From: Muscardinus avellanarius
Taxonomy: Eukaryota > Chordata > Mammalia > Rodentia > Gliridae
DNA: 64,000 bases
Direction: 5' to 3'
Assembly: GCA_963383645.1 (NCBI GenBank)
Contig: OY726576.1
Span: 11,403,211 to 11,467,210, forward strand
Position 1 is the first letter of the stretch. Each line of letters starts with the position of its first letter. Below are positions 43,991-55,110 of the stretch, in pieces. The notes beneath the pieces were generated by a model. It saw only the letters and a list, made by a program, of their open reading frames with translations, had not been told where the DNA came from and searched no databases. The position numbers were made by a program, and so were the translations under genes.

Positions 43991-44899
43991 GCTGAACAAG
44001 TGTGTTATTACCTCCATTCAAAGCCCCTTGATCAGACGGAGCAATGATTTACTCCAAGTTTTTGCATTTGGCAGGTGCTGGGAATTTAGATAATCTCCAG
44101 TATTTGGAAGCCACTGTCTAGTGAAGACTGGGTAGGTTTTATTATAATACTGCATTTTTTAGAGCAAGACATAGGAAGTGGAGAAAGAAGATGAAAAGAC
44201 AAAGGGAACAGATCAAAATAAAGCAGAAAAACTATCAGAGGGATCTCATGAAGACCAATGGAAGCAGACCTCTGTCCTGTTACTACCCAGAGCAGAACTG
44301 GCAATTCTCCTTGGCCAAGGTCTGCCCTGACTGCAACTTTCCCCTGATGATATTAGGTTTCATCAATTTCTAGGCTTAGCACAGCATCATCAAGCAGAGG
44401 TCAGAGCTTGAACAGGGTCCTGACAATGTCAAGTCCTCTAGAAAATCAGTGTAGGTGGTAATTTTCATGGTGGGACTGACTGGCACCAGTGAGGCTTTAT
44501 CCCATCTCTCTCCAGAACTAACTGAGCAGATACCCTGCAACCTTCAGCATCACTCATTGGATTGACATCCCTACTAGAGAAGCCCAGATCCCTTCACTGG
44601 GCGAATGCCCTCATCCCCATGCCGCAAGCACTGCCGGCCAATGGCTAACCCCCCACCCTCACCCCACCTTCCACAGGAAATTGCAGAGAGCCATCAGGAG
44701 GCTTGTTGCCTGGAAGATTATGCCCTTACCTAGGACAACCTGCAGATAAAGCCGACTGAGTCAGGGAATGTTAAAAAATGGCTTCTTCCCATTAAGATAA
44801 GACTGTTTCGGTGGCTTAATGCATGATCCTGTGCTCCCCATGGAACCTGGCTAAAGCTACACCACAGTAGAATCGTTTCCTTACTTATACTAATCCTGC
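43991..44899. other. Unique sequence, no gene recognised
   Basis: No repeat family or exon recognised. Confidence 0.45.
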
Positions 44900-45044
44900 T
44901 CTCTTTCTCCTCCTCCTCCTCCTCCTTCTGTTTCTTCTCCTCCTCCCCTCCTTTTCCTCCTCCTTCTCTTCCTTTTCCCTCTCCTCCACATCCTCTTCTT
45001 CCTCCTCCTCGTCCTCCTCTTCCTCCTCCTCCTTCTTCCTCTCT
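44900..45044. repeat. Polypyrimidine (CCT)n tract, degenerate
   Basis: About 145 bases that are almost all C and T on the + strand, built from CTC/CTT/CCTCCC words with few A/G interruptions. The 107-codon minus-strand frame through it (Gly/Glu/Arg-rich) is an artefact. Confidence 0.95.
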
Positions 45045-45807
45045 GTATATCACATATACCTGAATTTCTTCTCAGATTCTGCTTTTACCAAAGCCAATCT
45101 CTTTTAGAAAAGACAAGCGGAATACATACTGTCTGGGGAAGGGAGAAACTAAAGTGTTGGCCTACTTAACACTTCATCTGAAGAAAACTCTGTTCCTAGA
45201 ATAACCATGGATTCCTCCTTCTCTTGCTTCCTCTCTTCAGTGTTTAAACCAGAAAAAAGATAGAGTCTAAAACTCATTGCTTAATGGACAGTTGTATTAG
45301 CTCTGTGTTTAGGTACTAGGAAGGGTCTATGCTTATATCCAGCGGCAGAGTGAGCATCCCAGACTATCCCACAATAACAGGGTTTAGGCGGTGGCTGCAG
45401 CGTACGGCCTCCCTGAGGCAAACCAGGGCTGAGCATACAGCTCATTAGCCACACCACCACATTTCAGTGTATAGTAAAGTGATTCACTCACCTTCTGCGT
45501 TGTTAGTCAGTGCTGTAGACGGAAACGCTTCTACAAACTGAGATAAGGCACAGTCACTGAAATACTTACAGACAATAAGGATTTTATTTAAAATCAAAAC
45601 AGCACAAGACTATCTTTGACAACTGTTGATGAGTATAGAAAAGTTTCTCCAAGCAACTGGATTGACGTTCTTAGCTTATTACTATTCTTAAAAATTTAAT
45701 TAAGGTTTTCACGGCTGGCACTCTGATTCCAACATTAAAACTGAGGATCACCATTGATTTAAAAGGTGAGTATAATATTGACCCTCTTTATGTTGAGCCA
45801 GTAAGAA
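45045..45807. other. Unique sequence, no gene recognised
   Basis: No gene or repeat family recognised. Confidence 0.45.
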
Positions 45808-45818
45808 TAAACATTATT

Positions 45819-46001
45819 AGTCAGGTGCAGTGGCGCACACCTGTAATCCCAGTACTTGGAGGCTGAGACGGGAGGTTGAAGGCCAGTGTGCAATAATTTA
45901 GCAACAAAACCTTTTTTCAAAATAAAAATTAAAAAAAAAAAACATAAAATGGGGCTGGGCATGTTGCTCAATGGTAGAACACACATGAGTTACCCAGTAC
46001 A

Positions 46002-46040
<39 letters not shown>
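45819..46040 (+). mobile_element. B1-dID SINE, classic type, with CA tail and TSD
   Basis: GTCAGGTGCAGTGGCGCACA with a shortened left arm, linker A-run and GGGGCTGGGCATGTTGCTCA, ending CCCAGTACACCA and passing into (CA)n (46002-46039). TAAACATTATT is repeated exactly on both sides (45808-45818 and 46041-46051). Confidence 0.95.
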
Positions 46041-46041
<1 letters not shown>

Positions 46042-46051
46042 AAACATTATT

Positions 46052-46723
46052 AAAATAAAAGGTTACAGAGCCAGAACCACAGATACCATGGAAGCCAATC
46101 TGTTGTCAAATACCCACTTTCTATCAGTCAGTAGAGATGAGGTTGTATAGACATGACTAAGAATTCCTGAGCGTTCAGTGGCTGAGGCTATGGGCCTGCT
46201 GCAGGTCAGCTGGGGACCTGAGTTTACAGGAACATTCTCTATAAGGAAGATAATTAATTACTGTGGCAGAGAATAAAAGATTATTCTGGGAATTAATTAC
46301 TCGACTCGGGAGTGATATGTCACTTTTATTCACAACTCATCAGTCAGAACTGGTTCCAAGGATAGCTGGTCATATGAAGTCAGGAGATTCAGTGACTAGA
46401 AAGCTTGGGTTCTAACACTTGGACGAACCTGAATCTACCCACTTAGAAAATGTCTTACTGTGAGTTGTGCTCCATTAAACAGCTGGGATTAAGTCTCCAC
46501 CATGCACCCAACACTGCAGGCCACAATATGGGGCACAAAGCAAGTCCAAAGAAATTTATCTTCTAGAGGGTTCTAATACAACTAGAAGTTGATTCCAAAA
46601 GTAATAAAAGCATGTAACAACATAAGACAGGATAAAAATTATACGAAAAAGCACATGAAACCCAAATCATATCACATTTCTCCCTTTTCTCTACATACAC
46701 ACGGGAAAAATAATCTGCTACAC
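46052..46723. other. Unique sequence, no gene recognised
   Basis: No gene or repeat family recognised. Confidence 0.45.
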
Positions 46724-46752
46724 CAGCACTGTCCAGTAGAAATACCATGCCA

Positions 46753-47190
46753 AAGCCGGGTGTGACAGGACAAGACTATAATCCCAGGACTTGGCAGGCG
46801 CAGACAGGAAGATCGCTGGTTCAAGGCCAGCCTCAGAAATTTAGGGAGAGCCTATTTAAAAATTAAAAGTAAGCCAGGCATGGTGGTGCACGCTTGTAAT
46901 CCCCGCAGTTGGGAGGCGGAGACAGGAGGATCGCGCAGGTTCGAAGCCAGCTGTGCTGGCTTAAGAGACTCTGTTTCCAAAAAAAAATGTTTAAGTATAA
47001 AATAGGTCTGGGAGTGTAGCCCAGAGGTAGAAGGACTTCCAGGAACCCCAATACCACCAAAATTAAATAAATAAACAATAAATAATAAATAAATAAAAAT
47101 TAAAAATAAAATGTTGCTGGAAATGTAGCTCAGAGGTTGAGAGCCCCCAGTTTAATTCCCAGTACCAACAAACAAACAAAAAAAAGAAAT
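46753..47190 (+). mobile_element. B1-dID SINE, classic type, split at its linker
   Basis: The left arm (AGCCGGGTGTGACAGGACAA to GAGAGCCTATTTAAAAATTA) and right arm (TTGCTGGAAATGTAGCTCAG to AATTCCCAGTACCAAC) are separated by a hairpin-type SINE inserted in the A-rich linker. The right arm alone would look like an ID element. Confidence 0.9.
46872..47094 (+). mobile_element. B1-dID SINE, hairpin type, nested
   Basis: AGCCAGGCATGGTGGTGCAC, GGTTCGAAGCCAGCTGTGCTGG, then GTCTGGGAGTGTAGCCCAG and a long (AAAT)n-rich tail (47059-47094). Flanks AAAAATTAAAAGTA (46858-46871) and AAAAATTAAAAATA (47095-47108) are the apparent duplication of the host linker. Confidence 0.94.
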
Positions 47191-47430
47191 ACAAAACAAA
47201 CCATGTTTATAATTTTGAATTCTCTTACAGCCATTAAAAAAAAAAAAGCAAGAGGTTTGGTAAAACCAAGTTTAATAACACCTTTTATCTAACCCAATAT
47301 AACTAAATTATTACTATTTCACTATACAATCAACATACAAATTAAAAATAAGATATTTATATTTATAGAAATTTATACTAAGTCCTCAAAATTCAACGTA
47401 TATTTTACACTTAAACCATATGTCAGGTTA

Positions 47431-48245
47431 GGCCTAAGAGCTCACAGAGCTAGCAGCTCTTGAATTGCACGGAGCAGTTTTACTCAGTAACAGAACACCA
47501 AAATTTACGTGTTTATAGTTAACTTACTTAGCCAAAAAAAAAAAAAAAAAAAAAAGCTTTAACTGCTGGGGAATGCCTACAGATTTTTCTGGGTGTTTAT
47601 ACATGATGCTTCTGTCTATATGAAGCTCACATTTACTCTGCCCAGTGGTGCAGTTCCACGAACTTGAAGCCAGCAGGATTGCGTGGAATACATGGAGAGG
47701 CCAACACTCATCCATCTAAAGCGAGGGAATTTAAGCAAGAAGCCAGACATTTGTTTTGCCAGCGCTGCAGGTGGGGAAGGAGCTGAGGACAGGGCAGGAA
47801 TATGTACCAGGGATGCACCTCATGAAAGGTTGCCTGTTGAGGCCTGTGGGGGGTGGAGCCCTTTTCTTAAAAGGTTAAACAAAAAGCAGAGCCACTGTAT
47901 TTCAGCAGGCTAATTACCAAGAGTGGCTTTGACCTTTTCCGTTTCTGGAGATTTATGATAGAACATTTTCCTTTGACATGGCACAGGGCTCTTTGAATCC
48001 AGGTTGAGTGTAATCAGGTGTGCTGGGAGTGGGAGCCTTTCTTTGCATAAAGGCCCGTCTGTGTTCCCAAGCTCACCTAGGAAGAGCCAAGGGGTGGAAG
48101 ACAACACCAGGCTGCTGTCTGCCCTCCTCTGAAGCACCTCACCCTTCTGAGAACTGCAGTTACCTACAGACGCCTCACCTCCCTGAGAACAGCTTGTATC
48201 TATGGAGTTGAAGAAACACAAAAATAAACCATTTTCACAGTGGAA
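47431..48245. other. Unique sequence, no gene recognised
   Basis: Contains an A-run (47535-47556). A 163-codon minus-strand frame (47910-48401) runs into the LINE-1 remnant and has no recognisable domain. Confidence 0.45.
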
Positions 48246-48246
48246 A

Positions 48247-49195
48247 CTGTTCCTTAATACGCTTTTATTGGTGCATTGTACGTCTTCATGAGGTGATAGA
48301 AACCTGCAGGCCAGTTGGTGCTCCCCCTGGGCCCACAGTGCTCCCTCCCCCATCCAGTCCGTGTTACTGAGATTAGAGTTGATGAGTTCATATATGTACA
48401 TAGCATTATTTGAAGTGTTTACTTCAGCAAATCCTGCACCCCCTCCTTACTCTCTTAATCCCCTTCCACTCTTACTGGAAGCTCTCCTCGTTTATCTAAA
48501 GTTCATTTCCCAATTTTTCTCTAACTTCCTCAAATGAAAACAAAACACACAACTCTTCCCTTCCTGAGATTGGCTGAACTCACTTAGCGTAATATTATCT
48601 AGTTCCATCCATTTTCCTACAAATGTCATCATTTCATTCTTCATTACGACTGAGTAAAACTCCATTGTGTAGATACACCAGAGTTTCCTTACCCACCCAT
48701 CTGCTGATAACCACCTAGTCTGCTTCCATCATTTGGCTGTTGGGAACTGCGCTGCTTCAACATGGATATGCATACGTCACTAGAATCTTCTGGCTTCAGT
48801 TCCTTTGGAAAGATAGCCAGGATGGGTCCAGCTGAATCATCTGATTCTGAGGCAGGTCCACACTGATCTCTATAGCAAGGGTACTAATTTGCAGGCCTTC
48901 GGCAGTATATAAGAGTTTCTATTTCCCACATCTGCACCAGAATTTACTGTTTTCATTTTTTTTTTAGCTCTAACAAATCTTTATTACAAATTCAGTAGAA
49001 ACAGAAAGGGAAGAGAAGAAAAGCAGCGTGCCTGGCAGGCTCACTGGACAACCTGAAAATGAAATTCTTATTTTTGTATTCTTGGTGATTGCCATTCTAA
49101 GTGGAGTTAGATGAAATCTCAGTGTAGTTTTGATTTTCATTTTCCTGATTCCTAATGATATTGAACTTTTTAAAATATATTTACACAATGGAACT
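48247..49195 (-). mobile_element. LINE-1 3' portion (ORF2 end and 3' UTR), antisense
   Basis: Opens with CTTTTATTGGTGCATTGTAC, the 3'-end signature. It then gives TTCCATCCATTTTCCTACAA, ACTCCATTGTGTAGATACAC, GGCTGTTGGGAACTGCGC, TTTCCCACATCTGCACCAG, GATTGCCATTCTAAGTGGAG and TTTTGATTTTCATTTTCCTG in the order of the antisense of the ORF2 3' region. It is interrupted by a retrocopy at about 48956-49070. Highly diverged and without an open frame. Confidence 0.85.
48956..49065 (-). pseudogene. Short 5'-truncated retrocopy of an unidentified mRNA 3' end
   Basis: On the minus strand the sequence ends ...TGTAATAAAGATTTGTTAGAGC followed by a ten-base A-run (seen as T at 48956-48965). AATAAA (48980-48985, read on minus) lies 14 bases before the A-run, the layout of a polyadenylated transcript. 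It interrupts the antisense LINE-1 between segments that are adjacent in other LINE-1 copies. AT-rich flanks (AATTTACTGTTTTCATT and AAATTCTTATTTTTG) may be a decayed duplication. The source gene is not identified. Confidence 0.5.
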
Positions 49196-50032
49196 TTTGC
49201 TGCCGAGGAGGCCTATGCAATGTGTGAACCTTGAAAATTCGACCAGAATCGGGCTGATGTAATAAAACTCTTAATCATAATCTCACTTAATAGTGATGGG
49301 CTTTGCTAAGTGGAAAATATTGAACTTTCTTCTTAGAACCAACAGGATCCTTTAGTGAGCAAAAATTTTCCCAGGTGATTTTTCTTTGGGTTTCAAAGTG
49401 TCAACCACATACTAGATGCCCAATCCTTCAGGATGGACACTTACATTTCCCTTTTTATTAATTCTGACTCTTACCCTGTCAAACCAGGCTCACAAACTCA
49501 GTGACTCTGGCTGTTGGCTGACTCAGTGTCTCAGTGCTAATGAAGTACAAAGTGTCTTTATAAACCCAGGTGGGCTTTCTAACTACCTGAATCCAGTCCT
49601 GTTGTAATGCTTATCAACCCTAACGAAAGAAAGGCATCTGTGGAGAGCAGGTCAATTGACCCAACTCCTACAAACTGACCTGCTCTCAGAAACACAAATC
49701 AAAAGGTAAATGCTATTTTTGAATGGGTCCTGGGTGCATATTCATAACCCAAAGCAATGGTACTGGTTAAAATTTGTCCTGCACCTGCCTCCAACTTTAT
49801 TTCGAAATTGCCTCTTTCTGGTGGAGCCAGTGATCTTATAATTCCTACAACTCTATATACCTATAAATATTTATAAACTATTGGGCAGTCTTTCCCCCTG
49901 AGGGCCACATTTTGAAACTTGGACTCAGAAGAGTTGGTTTATATTCATACTCTTACTTAATCATAGTGAGAAAGATAAAAAATGCTTATTTTGGGAATCA
50001 GCTCTTAGAATCCCCAAGAATTGGGTTAACAG
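49196..50032. other. Unique sequence, no gene recognised
   Basis: No gene or repeat family recognised. Confidence 0.45.
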
Positions 50033-50033
50033 A

Positions 50034-50236
50034 AGCAGGTATGGTTGTGTACACCTGTAATCCCAGTACTTGGGAGGATGAGACGGGGAGATTGTGGGTT
50101 TGTGGCCAGCCTCAGTAACTTAGTAAGGCCATGGACAACTTAGTGAGACCCTGGTTCAAGATCATCAGGGCTGGGGTATAGCTCAGAGGTAGAATGTCCC
50201 CGGGTTCAATCCCCAGTACTGCACACCAAAAAAGAG
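50034..50236 (+). mobile_element. B1-dID SINE, classic type
   Basis: AGCAGGTATGGTTGTGTACA with the full left arm, a very short linker (AAGATCATCA) and GGGCTGGGGTATAGCTCAGAGG, ending CAATCCCCAGTACTGC. The right arm keeps near-consensus A- and B-box segments. Confidence 0.93.
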
Positions 50237-50984
50237 GGACTTAGGTTGATGAAGATTTTGGATTCTTTTGATTTTCCTTACTTTTTATCTTCCCGAAATT
50301 CTGAGGGGAACAGAAAGCATGCACTAGAGCTGACCTGTTAATTATCCATCAACAAAGGGCACTCAAACCTGATGACAGGAAAGAAGGGAGAACTTCCTTT
50401 TCCTATTCTCACTTCCAACACATGCACACGTCTGAAAAGACAAGCAGAAGTGAGGTCACTTTGTGACTGGTGCCATTTTTCAGATCCACTTTTTAAAAGC
50501 AATTGGAAAGAAACTCTTAATCCACACAAGAACTGAACACCCTCAGGGAGGAGCAAAGCCTGTGTCTATTTATAATAATGACGACTGACAGCAAAGCCTT
50601 TAAAATATGCTTTCTTTCCCGTTGTCAGTTTTGGAATGGGGTTGGAGGCGAATGCAGCCCTGATAACATTGGTGTATTGTTCCTGCAGGTCCTAACCTCA
50701 GCAAGCTACATCAGTATCTTCTGTCTGAAGAAGGTGCTTTCTTTTCATCAGACACATTCCAGAAGTCAGCAATAAAAGCACTGGTGGGAAGAGAGGATTG
50801 ATTCGCTAACGCTCATCAGCTCCTTGGCTGAACCTCACTGTACATTCTGGCTGAAACGATTCGGTGAGCTATCAAACAAGAAATAAGCTCTGAAAGGCAC
50901 CATGTTTCTACAGGGTCTTGCCAACGCTCCTTCATGCAGTCTGTGCATCCTGGAATGAGTGGGAGAGTCACTTCCCTAATGATA
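50237..50984. other. Unique sequence, no gene recognised
   Basis: No gene or repeat family recognised. Confidence 0.45.
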
Positions 50985-51122
50985 GTTCTCTAGACTTTAA
51001 ACTACTTACACTATTGGAGGGGGATGTCTTTGTTAAAATGCATATTCTGGGGCCTGAGACTTTGCATTTCTGTGCTGCTGAACTCCCCGGTGATGCCAAT
51101 GCTACGTCTATGGGCCACACTT
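50985..51122 (+). mobile_element. MER5-like hAT fragment
   Basis: TTGTTAAAATGCATATTCTGG, GGCCTGAGACTTTGCATTTC, CCGGTGATGCCAATGCTAC and GGGCCACACTTAGAGGAGC match the MER5A interior and 3' half in order. Confidence 0.65.
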
Positions 51123-52925
51123 AGAGGAGCAGAGGGATCAAAGCCTTTGAGCTCCCAAAGGAAATTTGACAGAAGCTAAGGTGGTTGCATTCCCACCCAT
51201 TTGAGTTTGGGCTTCAAAAGTTATCCACCAGCGCATCACACATTCTTGCTGAATGACATCAGATTGGGTTCAAAGGGAAAAATACAGTAGAAACTGCCAA
51301 GTATGTAGTTATTCAAACACCTACCACTCAGGGTTGTGATAGAACAGCACACCATTCCTCTAACCTGACAGGCCCAAGGAGAACAAGGAATCCAGGAAAA
51401 CAAACGGCATGTGTCTCCCAGGTGAGAAGATTGTCAAGGGAAACAACTTCCATACAAGTTGTTCTTGGACCCAAAGATTAAAGAGGAAGAATGATTATTG
51501 TTCTCTATATGCTAAGTTTTGCTTCAGGGTGACTTTTAAGCCCAGGAGAGACATTATGGACCACTTTGAGGGGTCACTTAACTGGGGTGTAACCTTTTAA
51601 GGCTCCATCCTACGTGATTAAACTGAAGACCAAGGTTGAGACCCAAAGCACAAGAACACTCTGCCTTAACAGGTCTGAACTTGCTGCAGGTGGCAGCTCT
51701 TTGTACCCTACAGGTTTTGCTTCCCTCTCAGCTGAAGAACCTGGGGTCATTTTTGCATTTAGGTTCAGTCATCTTCTTAAACTCTTAAAACTCACTGATA
51801 AGATGTCTCTGTCAACAAGACCTGGTCCCATTGTTCTACCTTCCTGTCATGGACACCAAATTTAACTTCTGCGAATGTCATGTTCTCTTCTGTAAGACTA
51901 GATTGGTGAAAAGCCCGTCCCACATATTACTGTGAGCCCTAAGAGAATGTGTAGACTAAGTATATATATAGCATACATAAATCAATAAGCTGACCAATAC
52001 ACCTGTCTTCCGGTTGTTGCAAAAAAACAGAGCATCTTTTTCTCTGATGCGGCTTGAAATCCTACTAAGGGTAGAGTGAGCAGTAGAAACACTGAAGGGT
52101 TTCCTTTGGTGGCAAATTTCATTACCAGGAGGTATTTTAGGAGAGAGAAGGCCATAATTTAAACTATCCTGACATCAATAAATATTTCCTTAGCATTTAG
52201 CCATAAGAGCTCTGAATCCACTGTCTGTTCCTCAGTTTCTAGTTTAAAAATAATATGATGCTTGGAGAGTTTGTGAGCCCCCACAAACGTCAGAAAGACT
52301 AGGTGCTGGTGTAGTTTTCCACACTTTGGGAAATGGGCACACCACTTGGTTCTTTGTGCGATGAAGAAGGGAGACGAGTGGAAGAAGAAGGAAGACCGGC
52401 AGCCCCACATCTCTAATTACAGTTGGAAGAGGCTCAGAAGGAACATGGGTACCAAGTGGGGGTGGAATTGACTCTAGGATGGGTGACTGTCCAGCTGTCC
52501 AGATGGCACCTTCAATATCCTCATGGCTGCAGCCCTAAGCATGTCCTTCTTGACCAATTGTTCCCAAGCTCAGATGATCTTTTTAAAAGTATAGAACTGG
52601 ATAAAGATTTCATTGCTAAATATCATTGTAGTGACTAGCGATACCCCACATAAGTGTGAGATAAATCCTGAACTGAAAATAAGTGCTTTTTCTGATCATT
52701 TCTTATTCTGGCTCAAATACTGATCCTTCGCTATCACACTCCTTTTCATCCACTGCTACAGAAATTACTCTATCTCCACCCTCCTGTGGCTCTTCCCTAC
52801 TTTACACACTGAAATGGAAGGACATATCTGGTTGTCCAAGAAGGAGTGCACTAAGACAATTTTCAAGCACACAACTTGACAGTAGTTTTGTCTTTCTTCC
52901 AATGATCCTGGCTCTCTACCTCCTC
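51123..52925. other. 1.8 kb unique sequence, no gene recognised
   Basis: No SINE. Open frames up to 88 codons with no recognisable domain. Part of 52690-52925 may be the diverged upstream part of the L2 element that follows. Confidence 0.45.
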
Positions 52926-52929
52926 TCCA

Positions 52930-53470
52930 CTTCTTTCTCCATCCTGTAGCCGGAATACTTTTAAGAAGTAATGCTGATTATGTCACTCTGCTACTTGAAA
53001 CCTTTCATTGGCACCCTCGTGGCTCTGGGATAAAGTCTGAATGGCACATGAAGTTCTTTGTGAGCTGGTTTCTGCTTATCTCTTCAACCTTGCCTCTCAA
53101 ACAGCCTCCTATCTTCCTCCTTCCCTTCTTACTCTCCATTCTCCACTGGTGAGCCCCAGTGCTCCTGGGATTGCCCTCAACACACGATAGCCTTTTGCCG
53201 ATCACAGTCCATCTTTTCTTGCCCCTCTCCCAGGTGCTGGATTACCTGGTGGCTAATTCTGACTTATCATTAAGGCGTCTACTTGGACATCATTTCCTAG
53301 GATCAGTACTTCTTCTATTACATTACAAATGTTCCTGATGCTACCTGCTTGCAGGACAATGTTTCTTCTTTCTAAGCTGTTAAGCACCATATCTTATTCA
53401 CTGTTGTATCCCCATCCAGAATGCTTTATGCTACATGGTAAGGGCTCTGCAAACATTCAATGAATGAAGA
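52930..53470 (+). mobile_element. L2 LINE 3' region
   Basis: GCTGATTATGTCACTCTGCTA, ACCTTTCATTGGCACCC, GGGATAAAGTCTGAATGGC, CATGAAGTTCTTTGTGAGC, TTATTCACTGTTGTATCCCC and CATTCAATGAATGAAGAGAT follow the L2 3'-end order, up to the AATGAATG-type terminus. It is old, with no open frame kept. Confidence 0.75.
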
Positions 53471-53502
53471 GATGAAAGGGGAGCGAACAACTTACTGCAT
53501 AC

Positions 53503-53703
53503 TAGATAAGTGGTCCTCAAAATGTGGTCCACAGATTATCAGTATTACTATGACCTGGATATTTGTTAGAAATTCAACATCCCAGGCCTCCCTGTAGATC
53601 TACTAAATCAAAAATGTTGAGAGAGTGGTTCAGAAATTCTTATTTCTAGCAAACCTTTCCATAGGTTCTGAGGCATGCTAATATTAGAGAACTGTTAGCT
53701 AAG
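53503..53703 (+). mobile_element. MER5-like hAT element, nearly complete
   Basis: AGTGGTCCTCAAAATGTGG at the left, ATATTTGTTAGAAATTCAAC, CCAGGCCTCCCTGTAGATCT, CTTATTTCTAGCAAACC, and TTAGAGAACTGTTAG at the right: the full MER5A order with its inverted termini. TAGATAAG and TAGCTAAG at the two ends may be the 8-bp hAT target duplication. Confidence 0.8.
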
Positions 53704-53764
53704 AGTGGTATTACTTATCTTTGGATGCACAATACATTACAAATGCTTAAACCATTCCCCTTGT

Positions 53765-54172
53765 CATGATTAGATATAGAATTCCCCCGAAGAGCTCTTA
53801 TGTTAACATTCAGAATTGATGTAATTAAGTCATGAGGGCTGTAATCATATCAGTGTGTAAATTCATTGTAGTAGATTTACTGAGTCGTAACCTGGGCAGA
53901 TAGGATATGAGAGGAGAGGGTGGGTCTGATAATTTACTTAAGTCCCCTTGCATGCTTGTTCTCTCTTGTTTCTGACCTTCATGCTGTGAGAGCAGAGCCT
54001 TGCTCTCCCCCTCTCTTTGCTTCTCTCCACCCAGGCCCTGAGCTCTACAGACCTGGCCTGACAGAATGAACCCTGAAATCTCCAAAAATACTGTGAGCAA
54101 AGAAATCTTTCTTGCTCTAAGTTGCGTGGTCAGTAATTTTGAATTACAGCGGTCAGAATGTTGACTGAGACC
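53765..54172 (+). mobile_element. MaLR LTR (MST/MLT-like), solo
   Basis: ATAGAATTCCCCCGAAGAGC, GTCATGAGGGCTGTAATC, TTTACTGAGTCGTAACCTGG, GCAGATAGGATATGAGAGG and a pyrimidine-rich middle, then GTGAGCAAAGAAATCTTTC and TCAGAATGTTGACTGAGACC at the 3' end. The order resembles MST-type MaLR LTRs. No internal coding region. Confidence 0.6.
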
Positions 54173-54389
54173 CCTCCAGGCATCAAGTTTGTTTGTTTGT
54201 TTGTTTTGAATAAATGTGAATTCTGGAGTGCTTTTTAAAATCTCCACAGGTGATTCCTATATGCAGCTGCAGTTGAAAAAATGTCCTAGATATCTTATTC
54301 CCCCTCACAACATACATAAAATTACCACAGAACGGGTACTAGTTTAAGAAGAATGGGTTCAAGGCTCAGCACCACAGCCCAGTAGCCAA

Positions 54390-54575
54390 AACCTTTTCAT
54401 TCAAAGCGTGGCCAATGGAACAACAGATTTTGCATGCCCTGGTAGCTTGTTACAAATATATAGAGAATCACAAGTTCTACCCAAACTTGCTGTGTGGCAA
54501 TCTGTATTTGAATATGAGTCCCAGGTGATTCAGGCACTTATTAAAATTTTTGAAGCACCAGTCTAGGAGAGAGAG
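54390..54575 (+). mobile_element. MER5-like hAT fragment
   Basis: AAGCGTGGCCAATGGAACAA, TGGTAGCTTGTTACAAATAT, TGTATTTGAATATGAGTCCC and CAGGTGATTCAGGCACTTAT match the MER5 order. The ends are degenerate. Confidence 0.65.
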
Positions 54576-54889
54576 AGAGTATTGAGCATGGTTTTGCAGA
54601 GAACAAAAATAAAGTCATGTTTTTCAAATCTCTAGTTCAGGTATACAAGAGCATCTAATCATAGATACTTTGCCAATGGCCTTCAGAAAACTTCTAACTG
54701 GGGCCACAAATTCAATGAAACTCAAGGATATCTGACTCCATGGGTTCCCAGGCTAAAATGTATGGCATCTTGGCTTCTGCTGACTATTGGGCAGAAATGG
54801 TCATTTCTATTTAAAAGTGTTTGAAACTCCAAGCCATCAAGAAAGATTCACATCTATACTGCTCAAAGTAATGTCTTATGGGTGTTTAC

Positions 54890-55110
54890 AACCCAATCAC
54901 ATTTCTTGAGGGCTTTCTAAATAACAGGCATCAAACGAAATACTCAACACAAGTTAATTTACTTAATCTTTCCAATAGCCCCACGAAGCAGGTGCTGTTT
55001 TTATCCCCATTACAAAAATAAGAATGAAAGAAATGCATGGCAAAGTGGCCCTGTACAGAAGAGAGATCCAGAACTGAAATCTAAACCCATCTCTCCCAGG
55101 ATAGTGCAGA
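54890..55110 (-). mobile_element. MIR SINE, antisense
   Basis: TAATTTACTTAATCTTTCCA, ATAGCCCCACGAAGCAGG, TTTATCCCCATTACAAAAAT and CCAGAACTGAAATCTAAACCC follow the reversed MIR order. Confidence 0.7.

Larger units (their letters stand above)
46724..47430 (+). mobile_element. hAT-Charlie-type element interrupted by nested SINEs
   Basis: The left end CAGCACTGTCCAGTAGAAAT (46724) is followed by a SINE nest. The body resumes with TTTATCTAACCCAATATAAC, TTTCACTATACAATCAACAT, TTTATACTAAGTCCTC and TATTTTACACTTAAACC. This is the same family as the antisense copy at 39410-39752. The right terminal repeat is not clear. Confidence 0.7.
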
